DNA of 36,132 bases from an uncultured Lachnospiraceae bacterium. Its GTDB lineage: Bacteria; Bacillota; Clostridia; Lachnospirales; Lachnospiraceae. The notes under the pieces were generated by a model. It worked only from the letters and a program-made list of their open reading frames with translations, searched no databases and was not told where the DNA came from. Shown in pieces: positions 7,706 through 16,239 of this stretch; within the stretch, counting starts at the first letter, position 1, and each line of letters begins with the position of its first letter. A program made the translations under genes and the position numbers. The stretch is from positions 1 to 36,132 of the forward strand of contig CAJUDE010000014.1 in assembly GCA_910585295.1 (NCBI GenBank), given 5' to 3'.

Positions 7706-8749
7706 TTATTTATTCCAGCATGCAACCATATGGCCGTTGCCCCTGTCTGTCAATTGGGGCATCTCTGCGGCGCATTGTTCTGTGGCATACTGGCACCTGG
7801 TCCGGAATGGGCATCCGGTTGGCATTTTCAGGGGGCTTGGCACATCCCCTTCCAAAATAATACGTTTGCTCTTCCTTGCTGTCTCTGGGTCTGGAATCGG
7901 GACCGCAGACAGCAGGCTCAAGGTATATGGATGCATTGGGTTGGCGTTCAACTCGTCTGCATCCGCCAATTCCATCATTTTGCCAAGGTACATAACCGCT
8001 ATGCGGTCTGATATATGGTGTACAATCAAAAGGTCGTGGGCAATAAATAAATATGCCACTCCCAATTTTTCCTGCAGTTCCTCAAACATATTGACAACCT
8101 GCGCCTGGATGGATACGTCCAATGCGGAAACAGGCTCGTCACAAACAATAAATTTGGGGTTTACCGCTAACGCCCGGGCAATCCCGATACGCTGCCTCTG
8201 CCCGCCGGAAAATTCATGGGCATAGCGCATTGCATGTTCTGCATTCAGCCCTACTAACTCCATAAGCCCAAGGATTTTCTCCCTGCGCTCATTCCGGTTG
8301 GAATACAGCCCATGCACATCCAAAGGCTCCCCTATAATATCCTCTACCGTCATACGTGGGTTCAGGGAAGAATATGGGTCCTGGAACACCATTTGCATCT
8401 GTTTGCGGTATGGCAGCATATTCACATCAACTTTTGTGCCAATTACTGGCTTGCCATCCGCCCCCAGCACGATTTTCCCTTTTTCATCATATTGTTCCCC
8501 ACTGTCGAAAAGCACTTCTCCATCGAACTCAATGCGGCCTGCCGTTGGCTGGTACAAACGCAGCAGGGTCCTCCCTACTGTGGTCTTGCCACATCCTGAT
8601 TCCCCTACAAGCCCAAGCGTCTCCCCAGGCTTCACCGCAAAAGAAATATCATCCACTGCCTTCAGCGGAATTGTCTTAAATCCCTGGCGCACGGGAAAGT
8701 ACTGCTTTAAGTGATTTACTTTTAACAGATACTTTTCGTTTTCACTCAT
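7706..8749 (-). CDS. oppF: Oligopeptide ABC transporter ATPase OppF
   Basis: One of the paired ATPases of the peptide importer, 347 residues. It has Walker A GESGCGKTT, Q-loop MVFQDPYSSLNPRMTV, signature FSGGQRQR, Walker B FIVCDEPVSALD and H-loop IAHD. Between Walker A and the Q-loop is a roughly 35-residue insert (about 80-115) of a kind seen in clostridial OppF proteins. The C-terminus has the Cys cluster (PTGCPFRTRCQYATEQC) associated in OppD/OppF/DppD proteins with an iron-sulfur cluster. Its start overlaps the oppD stop (ATGA), implying translational coupling. Confidence 0.94.
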   Translation of the reverse strand: MSENEKYLLKVNHLKQYFPVRQGFKTIPLKAVDDISFAVKPGETLGLVGESGCGKTTVGRTLLRLYQPTAGRIEFDGEVLFDSGEQYDEKGKIVLGADGKPVIGTKVDVNMLPYRKQMQMVFQDPYSSLNPRMTVEDIIGEPLDVHGLYSNRNERREKILGLMELVGLNAEHAMRYAHEFSGGQRQRIGIARALAVNPKFIVCDEPVSALDVSIQAQVVNMFEELQEKLGVAYLFIAHDLLIVHHISDRIAVMYLGKMMELADADELNANPMHPYTLSLLSAVPIPDPETARKSKRIILEGDVPSPLKMPTGCPFRTRCQYATEQCAAEMPQLTDRGNGHMVACWNK

Positions 8750-9756
8750 GACCGTTCTCCTTCCTGTGCTTTATACAGCTCTTTTATATTCATCCAACAG
8801 CTTGCCAGATGCGTGTCACTGACGCGCAGCTCTTCCGGTTTCTCCCTCAAACAAATTTTCATTGCCGCATCGCACCTAGGACAGAATGCGCAGCCTGCCG
8901 GCATCTGGAGCAGGTTGATTGGCGTCCCTCCAATGGGAACCAGCTTTTCATTCATATTATCCGCTTTTGGTATGGAACGGAGCAGCCCTTTGGTATACTC
9001 ATGCGCTGGGGCATAGAAAATATCATCCGCCGTCCCCCGTTCACAGACGCGGCCGCCATACATCACAAGAATCTCGTCGCACATGCTTGCAATTACGCCT
9101 AAGTCATGGGTAACCATAATAATTGCCATCCCAAGCTTCTTCTGCAGTTCCTGCATCAGCTCTAAAATCTGTGCCTGAATTGTCACATCCAACGCCGTGG
9201 TAGGCTCGTCCGCTATCAAGATATCTGGCTCGCACACTAATGCCATGGCAATCATTACACGCTGGCGCATACCGCCAGACAGTTCATGGGGATACTGTTT
9301 CAAACGGCTCTCTGGCTCATTTACCCCAACCAAAGTCAAAATCTCAATTGCCCGTTCCCTTGCTTGTTTCTTATCTTTATCTGTATGGAGCAAAATTGCT
9401 TCCATCAATTGGCTCCCAACGGTAAATACCGGATTCAGGCTGGTCATTGGGTCCTGGAAAATAATGGAGCATTTCTCCCCACGGAATTTCTGCATCTGAA
9501 GCCTATTCCATTTTGTAATATCTTCCCCATGGAACCTCACTTCCCCTCCGGTGATTTTACCTGTCTCTGCAAGGATCTGCATAATAGAATATGCGGTCAC
9601 TGACTTACCAGAACCAGATTCCCCTACAATCCCTAATGTTTTTCCTTGCTCTAAGGTAAAAGAAATCCCATTTACTGCCTGAACCTCCCCATTCTCTGTA
9701 AAGAAGCTGGTATGGAGGTCTTTCACTTCCAAAATATATTTATTCTCTTCGCCCAT
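8746..9756 (-). CDS. oppD: Oligopeptide ABC transporter ATPase OppD
   Basis: The first ATPase of the pair, 336 residues. It has Walker A GESGSGKS, Q-loop IIFQDPMTSLNPVFTV, signature LSGGMRQR, Walker B ILIADEPTTALD and H-loop VTHD. The C-terminal oligopeptide-transporter extension has cysteines (AGCAFCPRCDAAMKIC) matching the OppD/DppD iron-sulfur type region. It lies between oppC (19-base gap) and oppF (4-base overlap) and acts as a heterodimer with OppF on the cytoplasmic face. Confidence 0.94.
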   Translation of the reverse strand: MGEENKYILEVKDLHTSFFTENGEVQAVNGISFTLEQGKTLGIVGESGSGKSVTAYSIMQILAETGKITGGEVRFHGEDITKWNRLQMQKFRGEKCSIIFQDPMTSLNPVFTVGSQLMEAILLHTDKDKKQARERAIEILTLVGVNEPESRLKQYPHELSGGMRQRVMIAMALVCEPDILIADEPTTALDVTIQAQILELMQELQKKLGMAIIMVTHDLGVIASMCDEILVMYGGRVCERGTADDIFYAPAHEYTKGLLRSIPKADNMNEKLVPIGGTPINLLQMPAGCAFCPRCDAAMKICLREKPEELRVSDTHLASCWMNIKELYKAQEGERS

Positions 9757-9775
9757 ATGCTTTTATCTCCTTAAT

Positions 9776-10864
9776 TTATTTCAATTTAGAGTCGAATGCA
9801 TCACGAAGACCATCGCCCAGTAAATTCAACGCCAACACAATCAAGCAAATAGCAATTGCAGGGATTACAAGCCGCAGAGGATAGGACTGCATGCCCGCCC
9901 TGGCATCATTTGCAAGGCTTCCCAAAGAAGTCAGCGGGTCAGAAACGCCCAATCCCAGGAAGCTCAAATAGCTTTCTGTAAAAATCGCGCTTGGCACCTG
10001 CAATGCAGTGGTAATGATAATAACGGACAAACAGTTTGGCAAAATATGCTTCCTTAAAATCCTGCCGTTTTTCGTGCCAATGCACCTTGCCGCCAACACA
10101 TATTCATTGTTCTTAATCGTAAGGATCTGGCCTCTAATCAATCGCGCCATGCTGACCCAGTACAGCAGCCCAAACACAATAAAAATCGAAATCATATTCG
10201 TTCCCAATGCCTGCAGGACGGTCCCTTCAATGAAAGATTTCAGCGTCTCATTCAGCACTACCGATAGCAGGATAATAATCAGCATATCCGGCAGGGAATA
10301 TATAATATCTACAATCCGCATCATCACAAGGTCGATGGCCCCGCCAAAATACCCGGCTATGGACCCATACAGCAATCCAATAATCAGCACCATGATAGAC
10401 GCCACGACGCCAACGGAAAGGCTTACCCGGGTTCCATAAATGACGCGGATAAAATAATCCCTGCTCAAACTGTCAGTGCCAAAAATATGCGGGAACAGCT
10501 TCTCCCCTGTTTCCTCCATATACTTTGTTTCCAGTTTAGAATATTCAAACGGCTCTAAATTCGCCGCTGTCTTATCACGGATGCCGTTTACTGAAATAAT
10601 CTGTGAATATTTGTACGGCACAATCATTGGCGCAATAATAATCGTTGCAATAATCAGCACCAGCACCACAATACTCCCCATCGCCAGAGGGTTTTTCCGC
10701 AAACGCCTCATGCCATCCTTAAAGAAAGTCGTAGACTCCCCCATAACATCTTGCTGTTTCTTCTCGTCCTCTGTCGCCTGGTCAAAATCTTTATCATTAA
10801 ATTTACTCAAATCCACCTGTGCGGAAAAGAGCTGCCTTTTCTTCAATCCCTGATTCTCAAGCAT
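9776..10864 (-). CDS. oppC: Oligopeptide ABC transporter permease OppC
   Basis: A 362-residue membrane permease. A cytoplasmic N-terminal stretch of about 60 residues precedes the first membrane segment (MGSIVVLVLIIATIIIAPMIV). Then comes the typical soluble insertion and LFPHIFGTDSLSRDYFIRVIYGTRVSL, a signature of OppC/DppC proteins. The C-terminal half has an EAA-like loop (AARCIGTKNGRILRKHILPN). It pairs with OppB, encoded 35 bases upstream. Confidence 0.93.
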   Translation of the reverse strand: MLENQGLKKRQLFSAQVDLSKFNDKDFDQATEDEKKQQDVMGESTTFFKDGMRRLRKNPLAMGSIVVLVLIIATIIIAPMIVPYKYSQIISVNGIRDKTAANLEPFEYSKLETKYMEETGEKLFPHIFGTDSLSRDYFIRVIYGTRVSLSVGVVASIMVLIIGLLYGSIAGYFGGAIDLVMMRIVDIIYSLPDMLIIILLSVVLNETLKSFIEGTVLQALGTNMISIFIVFGLLYWVSMARLIRGQILTIKNNEYVLAARCIGTKNGRILRKHILPNCLSVIIITTALQVPSAIFTESYLSFLGLGVSDPLTSLGSLANDARAGMQSYPLRLVIPAIAICLIVLALNLLGDGLRDAFDSKLK

Positions 10865-10899
10865 ACTCTCTATCGTCCTTTCTGTCCTTCTCTCATCTT

Positions 10900-11811
10900 T
10901 TATTCAAATGTGATCCTTGGGTCAATCATCTTATAAGCAATGTCTGTAAGCAGGTTCGCAACAACCATTAAAATAGCGAGGAAAAGCGTAACCGCCATAA
11001 TCATCGTATAATCACGGTTTACAATGCTGGTGACAAACGTAGACCCAAGCCCTCCAATGGTAAAAATATTCTCTACCACCATGGAGCCAGTCAGGATATA
11101 CGCAACCATTGGCCCAACGTAAGTAACGACAGGGACCAGGGCATTGCGCAATGCATGCTTAAAAATCACTTTCCATCCTGGAACGCCTTTTGCTTTTGCA
11201 GTGCGGACATAATCCTGGTTCAAAGCGTCCAACATACTGGTCTTTGTTAAACGGGTAATGTACGCCATGGGATATACACTCAATGCGATAATTGGCAAGA
11301 CATAATTCGGATTGCTAGATGACCAAACAGGGAACCATCCAAGCTTCAGGCAGAATATCAAAAGAAGCAGAGTAGCAAACACAAAAGATGGCATCGCTGT
11401 CCCCAATGTTGTGAAAAAAATGATAAGCCGGTCAGGCAGCCGGTTACGGGTTAAGGCTGCAATGCTTCCAAGCACCAGGCCAATTACAATAGCAACTGCC
11501 GCCGCCATGCCCCCTAACTTTGCCGACACCTGGAACCGTGACGTAATTTCATTCCAAATATCACGTCCATTATGCAGGGACACGCCCCAGTCCCCATGCA
11601 ACAGGTTCTTCAGGTAAAGCGCATACTGCTCTGGCAAGGGTTTGTCCAAATTATATCTTTCCTCCAGAACTTTCTGCGCCTCTGCGCTTGTGGCCTTCTC
11701 TTTATTAAACGGCCCTCCAGGAATAATATTCATTACAAAAAATGTAATGGCGCTGACAATAAATATTGATATAATTGCCAATATAAGTCGTTTTCCAATA
11801 TACTTTGCCAC
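10900..11811 (-). CDS. oppB: Oligopeptide ABC transporter permease OppB
   Basis: First gene of the operon; a permease with about six membrane segments. VAKYIGKRLILAIISIFIVSAITFF is the standard OppB N-terminus and ends in NIIPGGPFNKEK. The loop TAKAKGVPGWKVIFKHALRNAL is the OppB ATPase-docking motif. I place the start at the GTG at 11811 rather than an in-frame ATG at 11847. AGGAGAGAGG stands just before it, and the extra 12 residues are not typical. The mature length of 303 residues is normal. Confidence 0.92.
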   Translation of the reverse strand: MAKYIGKRLILAIISIFIVSAITFFVMNIIPGGPFNKEKATSAEAQKVLEERYNLDKPLPEQYALYLKNLLHGDWGVSLHNGRDIWNEITSRFQVSAKLGGMAAAVAIVIGLVLGSIAALTRNRLPDRLIIFFTTLGTAMPSFVFATLLLLIFCLKLGWFPVWSSSNPNYVLPIIALSVYPMAYITRLTKTSMLDALNQDYVRTAKAKGVPGWKVIFKHALRNALVPVVTYVGPMVAYILTGSMVVENIFTIGGLGSTFVTSIVNRDYTMIMAVTLFLAILMVVANLLTDIAYKMIDPRITFE

Positions 11812-11974
11812 TTTCCTCTCTCCTACTTTCTGTATTTTTGATTTCAAAGGTCAAAGCGGCATGCTTAGCCTGAACCGCGCTGCAGCCCAAAGCAATCCTG
11901 CCCTTTTGCATCAGGACCCATCTTTTCTATAGCACCACTTTAATCTTTTAAATTGTATAAAAAAACATAATTAC

Positions 11975-12002
11975 ATTATACATGTCAATTGACATTTGTC
12001 AA
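11975..12002 (-). promoter_or_regulatory. Promoter of the opp operon with a built-in palindrome
   Basis: On the minus strand a perfect -35 TTGACA (11997-12002) and -10 TATAAT (11975-11980) stand 16 bases apart. The spacer holds the perfect palindrome ATGTCAATTGACAT (11982-11995). The -35 itself forms a second dyad with it (TTGACAAATGTCAA). A dyad exactly between the two boxes is a typical repressor site; the regulator is not identifiable here. The long leader to oppB (about 160 bases) contains no gene that I can support. Confidence 0.8.
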
Positions 12003-12130
12003 TAAAAAACTTCGGGAAACACCTTCCATTTTATTGAATAAACCCTAATTTTGCACAGTTTTTATGGCAAAAAACAGTATAGCCATTTCCTTCCCTGCAC
12101 CATTATTTTTGTAAAAACAAAAAATTTTCC

Positions 12131-12159
12131 TTGCATATTTTTACGCTGTGTGTTATGAT
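12131..12159 (+). promoter_or_regulatory. Promoter of the DUF5688 gene
   Basis: TTGCAT (12131-12136) and TATGAT (12154-12159) are separated by 17 bases, about 60 bases before the start codon at 12223. The promoter is divergent from the opp promoter, about 130 bases away. Confidence 0.65.
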
Positions 12160-12222
12160 GAGAAGCAAATATTTTTTCTATCATGCATTACTTCCCATCT
12201 GCCAGCACAGCTAGGAGGTAAT

Positions 12223-13134
12223 ATGACATACGAAGCATTCAAACAGCGGCTGTTACAGAGCTTGCAAGAATTTTTCCCACACGGCACGCACATTTCCATT
12301 CGCCAATTCCCCCATAACAACCATATTATTTTAGATGGGCTTACAATTCTAGAACCAGGCAGCAACGTCTCCCCTACCATTTATTTAAACCATTATTATG
12401 GGCATTACCAAAAAGGCTCTACTTTTGCAGCGCTCCAAAGCAAGATTCTCCAATACTATTTTGACCATAGCAGCGTCCGAACGGTTGACACTTCTTTTTT
12501 CTCCCATTTTGACAATATCCGCGCCAGAATTGCTTATAAATTAATCCACTATGGGAAAAACAAGGAGCTTCTAGCAGAAATCCCCCATTTGCCTTTCCTT
12601 GACCTGGCAATTATCTTTTACTGCCTAATGCAGTCTGGCAGTTCTAACCATGCATCCATCTTAATCTACAATGAGCATCTGGCCTACTGGGATATCCCGA
12701 AAGAAGCCTTGTTTGCCCTGGCACAGAAGAACACCCCCCTCCTGCTCCCCCATACCTTTGACTCGCTGGCGGATTTGATTCTGCCTACCATGAAAATGCT
12801 GCCAGACGAAGACCTCCACACTGCGCAAAAGCCCCTGGATTCAGAAATGGTCCCCATGTATGTGCTTACCAACCGCCAAAGGCTTAATGGCGCCTGCTGC
12901 ATACTCTATCCCGATGTGCTGGGGCAGATTGCAAGCCAGTTCCAAGACAGCCTTTATATCCTGCCAAGCAGTATCCATGAAGTGATCATACTTCCCGCCT
13001 CCTGCGCAGGCGATGCAACAGAGCTGGCTGACCTTGTAAGGGAAATTAACCTGACAGAAGTTTCCCCAGAAGAAATTTTATCTGATTCGGTGTATTGCTA
13101 TAACCAGGAGGATGGAAAAATTTCCAAAATTTAA
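12223..13134 (+). CDS. DUF5688-like protein
   Basis: I recognise this 303-residue protein as resembling the DUF5688 family common in Lachnospiraceae, whose function is not known. It has no signal peptide or membrane segment. The start MTYEAFKQRLLQSLQEFFPHG is charged and helical. The middle carries HYGKNKELLAEIPHLPFLDLAIIFYC, and the end EVSPEEILSDSVYCYNQEDGK is characteristic of the family. The ATG at 12223 is chosen over an upstream in-frame start at 12148 because CTAGGAGGTAAT immediately precedes it. It is a single-gene unit with its own promoter and a closing hairpin. Function is unassigned. Confidence 0.75.
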   Translation: MTYEAFKQRLLQSLQEFFPHGTHISIRQFPHNNHIILDGLTILEPGSNVSPTIYLNHYYGHYQKGSTFAALQSKILQYYFDHSSVRTVDTSFFSHFDNIRARIAYKLIHYGKNKELLAEIPHLPFLDLAIIFYCLMQSGSSNHASILIYNEHLAYWDIPKEALFALAQKNTPLLLPHTFDSLADLILPTMKMLPDEDLHTAQKPLDSEMVPMYVLTNRQRLNGACCILYPDVLGQIASQFQDSLYILPSSIHEVIILPASCAGDATELADLVREINLTEVSPEEILSDSVYCYNQEDGKISKI

Positions 13135-13158
13135 GGCTGCGCAGCAAAGTGCGCAGCC
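13135..13158. terminator. Hairpin between convergent DUF5688 gene and glgA
   Basis: GGCTGCGCA (13135-13143) and TGCGCAGCC (13150-13158) form a 9-bp stem with a 6-base loop directly after the DUF5688 stop codon and 32 bases past the glgA stop. On the minus strand it is followed by TTAAATTTT, so it may serve glgA better than the plus-strand gene. A bidirectional role is likely. Confidence 0.65.
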
Positions 13159-13189
13159 CGAACAAAACAATATATTTATTTTCTAAGAT

Positions 13190-14623
13190 TTACAAACTCA
13201 GGTACAGCGCTTCGTATTTCCCTGCGGATGCCTGCCAGGAATTATCCATCGCCATGCAACGTTTCATCATGGCACGCCATTCTTTCGGATGGTTACAAAA
13301 TACATCATAAGCATACCGGACAACCGCCAGCATCTCATGTGCATTGTAATTCGTAAAGCTGAACCCTGTGCCTGTCTGCCATATCTCATTGTATGCCTCT
13401 ACAGTATCTTTCAACCCGCCTGTCTCCCGGACAATTGGAATTGTTCCATAACGCATGCTAATTAATTGGCTTAGCCCACACGGCTCAAACTGCGAAGGCA
13501 TAAGGAATGCGTCTGCGCCCCCATAAATCATATGCGCCAGTTCTTCACTGTAGCCTATGGTTGCAGACACCCTATCTGGGTATTTCCAGTCAAAATGCCG
13601 GAAAAAATCCTGAAATTGCTCTTCCCCTGTCCCAAGCACGGCAAACTGCACATTCATAGTGTCCATCATTTCTTCCATCACAGCACGGACCAAGTCAAAC
13701 CCTTTCTGCTGGGTCAGCCTGGATACCATGCCTATCACCATAGCAGAGCTATCTTTTTGAAGCCCCAATAAGTCCTGAAGCCTTTCTTTGTTCTTCTTCT
13801 TTTTGGTTATGCTTTTCCCATTAAAATGTACCCTAATCTGAGGGTCAGACATAGGGTCGTACTCCTTTACGTCAATCCCATTGACGATGCCTGAAAGCTT
13901 TCCTGAAACCTCCCGCATAACGCCATCTAGGCCTTCGCCGCCTTCCTGGCACTGTATTTCCCTGGCATATGCCTCACTCACCGTATTGACCCAATTTGCA
14001 TGGAGTATCCCTGCTTTTAGGAAATTCGTCTCCCCATAAGCCTCCATAGCGCCATAACGGCAATCTGCCGGCAAGTCCCTGCAGTTCTCAATATCATCAA
14101 TCTTCCATCTGCCCTGAAATTTCTGGTTGTGGATTGTCAATATTGTTTTCATATTCTTGTAAAAAGAATTTTCCCTGTAAAACACATTCAAAAACACCGG
14201 GATTAACGCTGCTTGCCAGTCATGGCAGTGTATAATGTCCGGGCAGAACCCAAGTTCTGGCAAACATGCCAGGACAGCCCTGCAGTAAAATGCAAACTTA
14301 TTCACATCTTCAAAAATCTGGTTATAGGGGCTGTTCCCTGCAAAATAATGCTCATTGTCAATAAAATAATACCATACCCCCTCCACCTGTGTTTCATAAA
14401 TCCCTATGTACTCTTGCCCCCTTGGCATATCTGCATAGAATTCTGTCACATAGCTCAATTTTTGCCTGCAGTTTTCAGGAATGCACAGGTATTTTGGCAG
14501 AACAACCCTAACGTCAAATTTCTCCTTATCCAGATATTTTGGCAAAGCGCCAACAACATCTGCCAACCCCCCTGTTTTAATAAATGGATTCCCCTCGGAT
14601 GCTGCAAAGAGTATTCTCTTCAT
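13190..14623 (-). CDS. glgA: Glycogen synthase
   Basis: This GT5-family glucosyltransferase extends alpha-1,4-glucan from ADP-glucose. The 477 residues show the N-terminal KTGGLADVVGALPK motif (ADP-glucose binding), the mid-protein HCHDWQAALIP and TIHNQKFQGRW typical of GlgA, and the C-terminal EX7E-type site (PSQFEPCGLSQLISMRYG). The ATG at 14623 is chosen because GGAGG lies 9 bases before it; a TTG two codons upstream is too close to that site. It starts 17 bases after the spo0A stop, on the same strand with no terminator between, so it is probably co-transcribed with spo0A. No other glg genes are in the window. Confidence 0.94.
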   Translation of the reverse strand: MKRILFAASEGNPFIKTGGLADVVGALPKYLDKEKFDVRVVLPKYLCIPENCRQKLSYVTEFYADMPRGQEYIGIYETQVEGVWYYFIDNEHYFAGNSPYNQIFEDVNKFAFYCRAVLACLPELGFCPDIIHCHDWQAALIPVFLNVFYRENSFYKNMKTILTIHNQKFQGRWKIDDIENCRDLPADCRYGAMEAYGETNFLKAGILHANWVNTVSEAYAREIQCQEGGEGLDGVMREVSGKLSGIVNGIDVKEYDPMSDPQIRVHFNGKSITKKKKNKERLQDLLGLQKDSSAMVIGMVSRLTQQKGFDLVRAVMEEMMDTMNVQFAVLGTGEEQFQDFFRHFDWKYPDRVSATIGYSEELAHMIYGGADAFLMPSQFEPCGLSQLISMRYGTIPIVRETGGLKDTVEAYNEIWQTGTGFSFTNYNAHEMLAVVRYAYDVFCNHPKEWRAMMKRCMAMDNSWQASAGKYEALYLSL

Positions 14624-14640
14624 GTACAAAAACCTCCTAC

Positions 14641-15441
14641 TTATTCTCTCAGTTTATATTCTAACCGAATTTTGTCGGCAATTAAAGCTATAAATTCAGA
14701 ATTTGTAGGTTTTCCTTTTCCATTATGTATCGTATAGCCAAACAGTTCATCTATTGTATCCATTTTCCCCCTGCTCCATGCAACTTCAATCGCATGGCGG
14801 ATCGCCCGTTCCACACGGCTTGGCGTAGTCTGGTACTTTTTAGCAATGCCCGGATACAAGATTTTTGTGATAGAATTAAGCATCTCCATATCCCTGACAG
14901 ACATAATAATTGCCTCCCTCAAATATTGGTAACCTTTGATATGCGCGGGAACTCCTATCTCATGGATAATATTTGTCACATCACTTTCTAGGTTCCGTTC
15001 CTCCAGCTCCTGCTTTTTCTCATATGCATTCACTTTGCGCACTTCGTTTCCTTTCGGTACCTCTGCACTCCTTACATGCTTTATGCGGTTCAGTACTACA
15101 TCATTATCAAAGGGTTTCATAATATAATAATCCGCGCCTAAAGAAAATGCATCTTCAGTAATTTTCTCCTGACCAATTGCAGTGATCATAATGAATGCTG
15201 GGTGTTTTTTCATATTTTTGTCATTTCTGATTTTGTCCATTACTGTCAAACCATCTAATTTTGGCATAACGATATCTAAAAGTACTACATCAGGCTCCTT
15301 CTTTTTTATCATTTCGTATGCCTCTTCCCCATCTTTCGCTGTCCCTACCACTTGAAGCCCTTCATCGCTCCTTACAATATCACCCAATTCCCTCAGCATT
15401 CTCTCATTATCATCTGCAATTGCCACATTTAATTTTTCCAC
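14641..15441 (-). CDS. spo0A: Sporulation master regulator Spo0A
   Basis: A response regulator that, when phosphorylated, switches on sporulation and other stationary-phase programmes. Receiver domain: acidic pocket D10-D11, phospho-acceptor D56 (VVLLDIVMPK), and the MKPFDND lysine. The C-terminal Spo0A DNA-binding domain (about 150-266) contains the recognition helix SRVERAIRHAIEVAWSRG. I start at the GTG at 15441 (product begins MEKLNVAIADDN, the usual clostridial form), which follows AGGAGGG by 8 bases. An ATG nine codons upstream also has a GAGGG. The length of 266 residues is normal. Two perfect 0A boxes upstream point to autoregulation. Confidence 0.96.
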   Translation of the reverse strand: MEKLNVAIADDNERMLRELGDIVRSDEGLQVVGTAKDGEEAYEMIKKKEPDVVLLDIVMPKLDGLTVMDKIRNDKNMKKHPAFIMITAIGQEKITEDAFSLGADYYIMKPFDNDVVLNRIKHVRSAEVPKGNEVRKVNAYEKKQELEERNLESDVTNIIHEIGVPAHIKGYQYLREAIIMSVRDMEMLNSITKILYPGIAKKYQTTPSRVERAIRHAIEVAWSRGKMDTIDELFGYTIHNGKGKPTNSEFIALIADKIRLEYKLRE

Positions 15442-15498
15442 GTAATATTCCCTCCTGTTGATTTTCATACTAATCCCTCATAAAAGGCAACTATTTGT

Positions 15499-15527
15499 AT
15501 TATATCTTCAATGAATTGTTCCTTCAA
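15499..15527 (-). promoter_or_regulatory. Sigma-A promoter of spo0A
   Basis: Reading the minus strand, TTGAAG (15522-15527) and TATAAT (15499-15504) are separated by 17 bases and lie about 58 bases before the GTG start. The spacing and match are good. The 0A box at 15547-15553 sits 19 bases upstream of the -35. Confidence 0.8.
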
Positions 15528-15546
15528 CGAAAAGATTTCCCCCTTT

Positions 15547-15553
15547 TTCGACA
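15547..15553 (-). promoter_or_regulatory. 0A box upstream of spo0A
   Basis: The minus strand reads TGTCGAA, the exact Spo0A~P recognition heptamer known from Bacillus and Clostridium, about 106 bases before the spo0A start and just upstream of its -35. It suggests direct autoregulation of the spo0A-glgA unit. Confidence 0.75.
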
Positions 15554-15650
15554 AAGGATCCCTGTAATACTCACTTTGACACGAAAGCTGTCGCCTTATT
15601 ACTATTTTCCTATGACGATACTATCATATCGGCTGAACGATCGTAGATTT

Positions 15651-15657
15651 TGTCGAA
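15651..15657 (+). promoter_or_regulatory. Second 0A box upstream of spo0A
   Basis: The plus strand reads TGTCGAA, again an exact 0A heptamer, about 100 bases from the first box and in the opposite orientation. It lies between spo0A and the MATE remnant and may belong to a distal spo0A promoter. Confidence 0.6.
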
Positions 15658-15719
15658 ATATGTCGCATCATTTTTGAAATATCCCTTTTTGTGGCAATTA
15701 ACCTGCTTTTGGCAGGCTT

Positions 15720-16239
15720 TTAAAAATAATTGTACTGTCCCCGACGCCTGCATATCAAATATACTGCCAGCATAAACGTGAAAAATTCCGCAAGCGGGAC
15801 TGCCAGCCCTACGCCAGTTACCTTTAAAAATCTAGGCAAGGCTAGGAGGAACACTGTAATAAACCCAAATGCCCGCAGAAAAGATAATGGCTGCAGACGC
15901 TCTCCCATTGGATAATGCCGTAAATAAAGCGGAAGCAAAAATATTGCATCCTGAGAACAGGAAACTAAATGAACAAATAGCAAACCCATTTTTCGTAATC
16001 TCAAATACATTCCTGTTATTCTCAGCAAATACCTTTGCAATGCTTTCCCCGCCAAGCAAGGCAAACAGAAATACAATGGACGACAATGCGTTTGTTCCTA
16101 CAAACCGCGCTGCGAAAATAGTGCCTGCCATTGTGTATAATCCCATAAGCAACATTATTACCATACTTAGAAAAACAAATCTGATCAGGGATACCACATC
16201 AAAGTTTTTTGCTAATGGATTCTTTTGTGTTTTTGCCAT
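15720..16239 (-). pseudogene. MATE-family efflux pump, internally deleted and frameshifted
   Basis: The product starts normally for a MATE multidrug exporter (MAKTQKNPLAKNF, then LYTMAGTIFAARFVGTNALSSI). It then jumps within about 10 residues to sequence typical of the C-terminal third (FEITKNGFAICSFSFLFSGCNIFASALFTALSNGRASA). Near 15870 the frame shifts. The remaining C-terminus (RAFGFITVFLLALPRFLKVTGVGLAVPLAEF) continues in another frame to 15720. About 170 of the usual 450 residues remain, so it cannot be a working exporter. The start overlaps the end of the AraC-GNAT gene by 41 bases and has GGAGGGAACAAGG before it, so the two once formed an operon. Confidence 0.85.
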
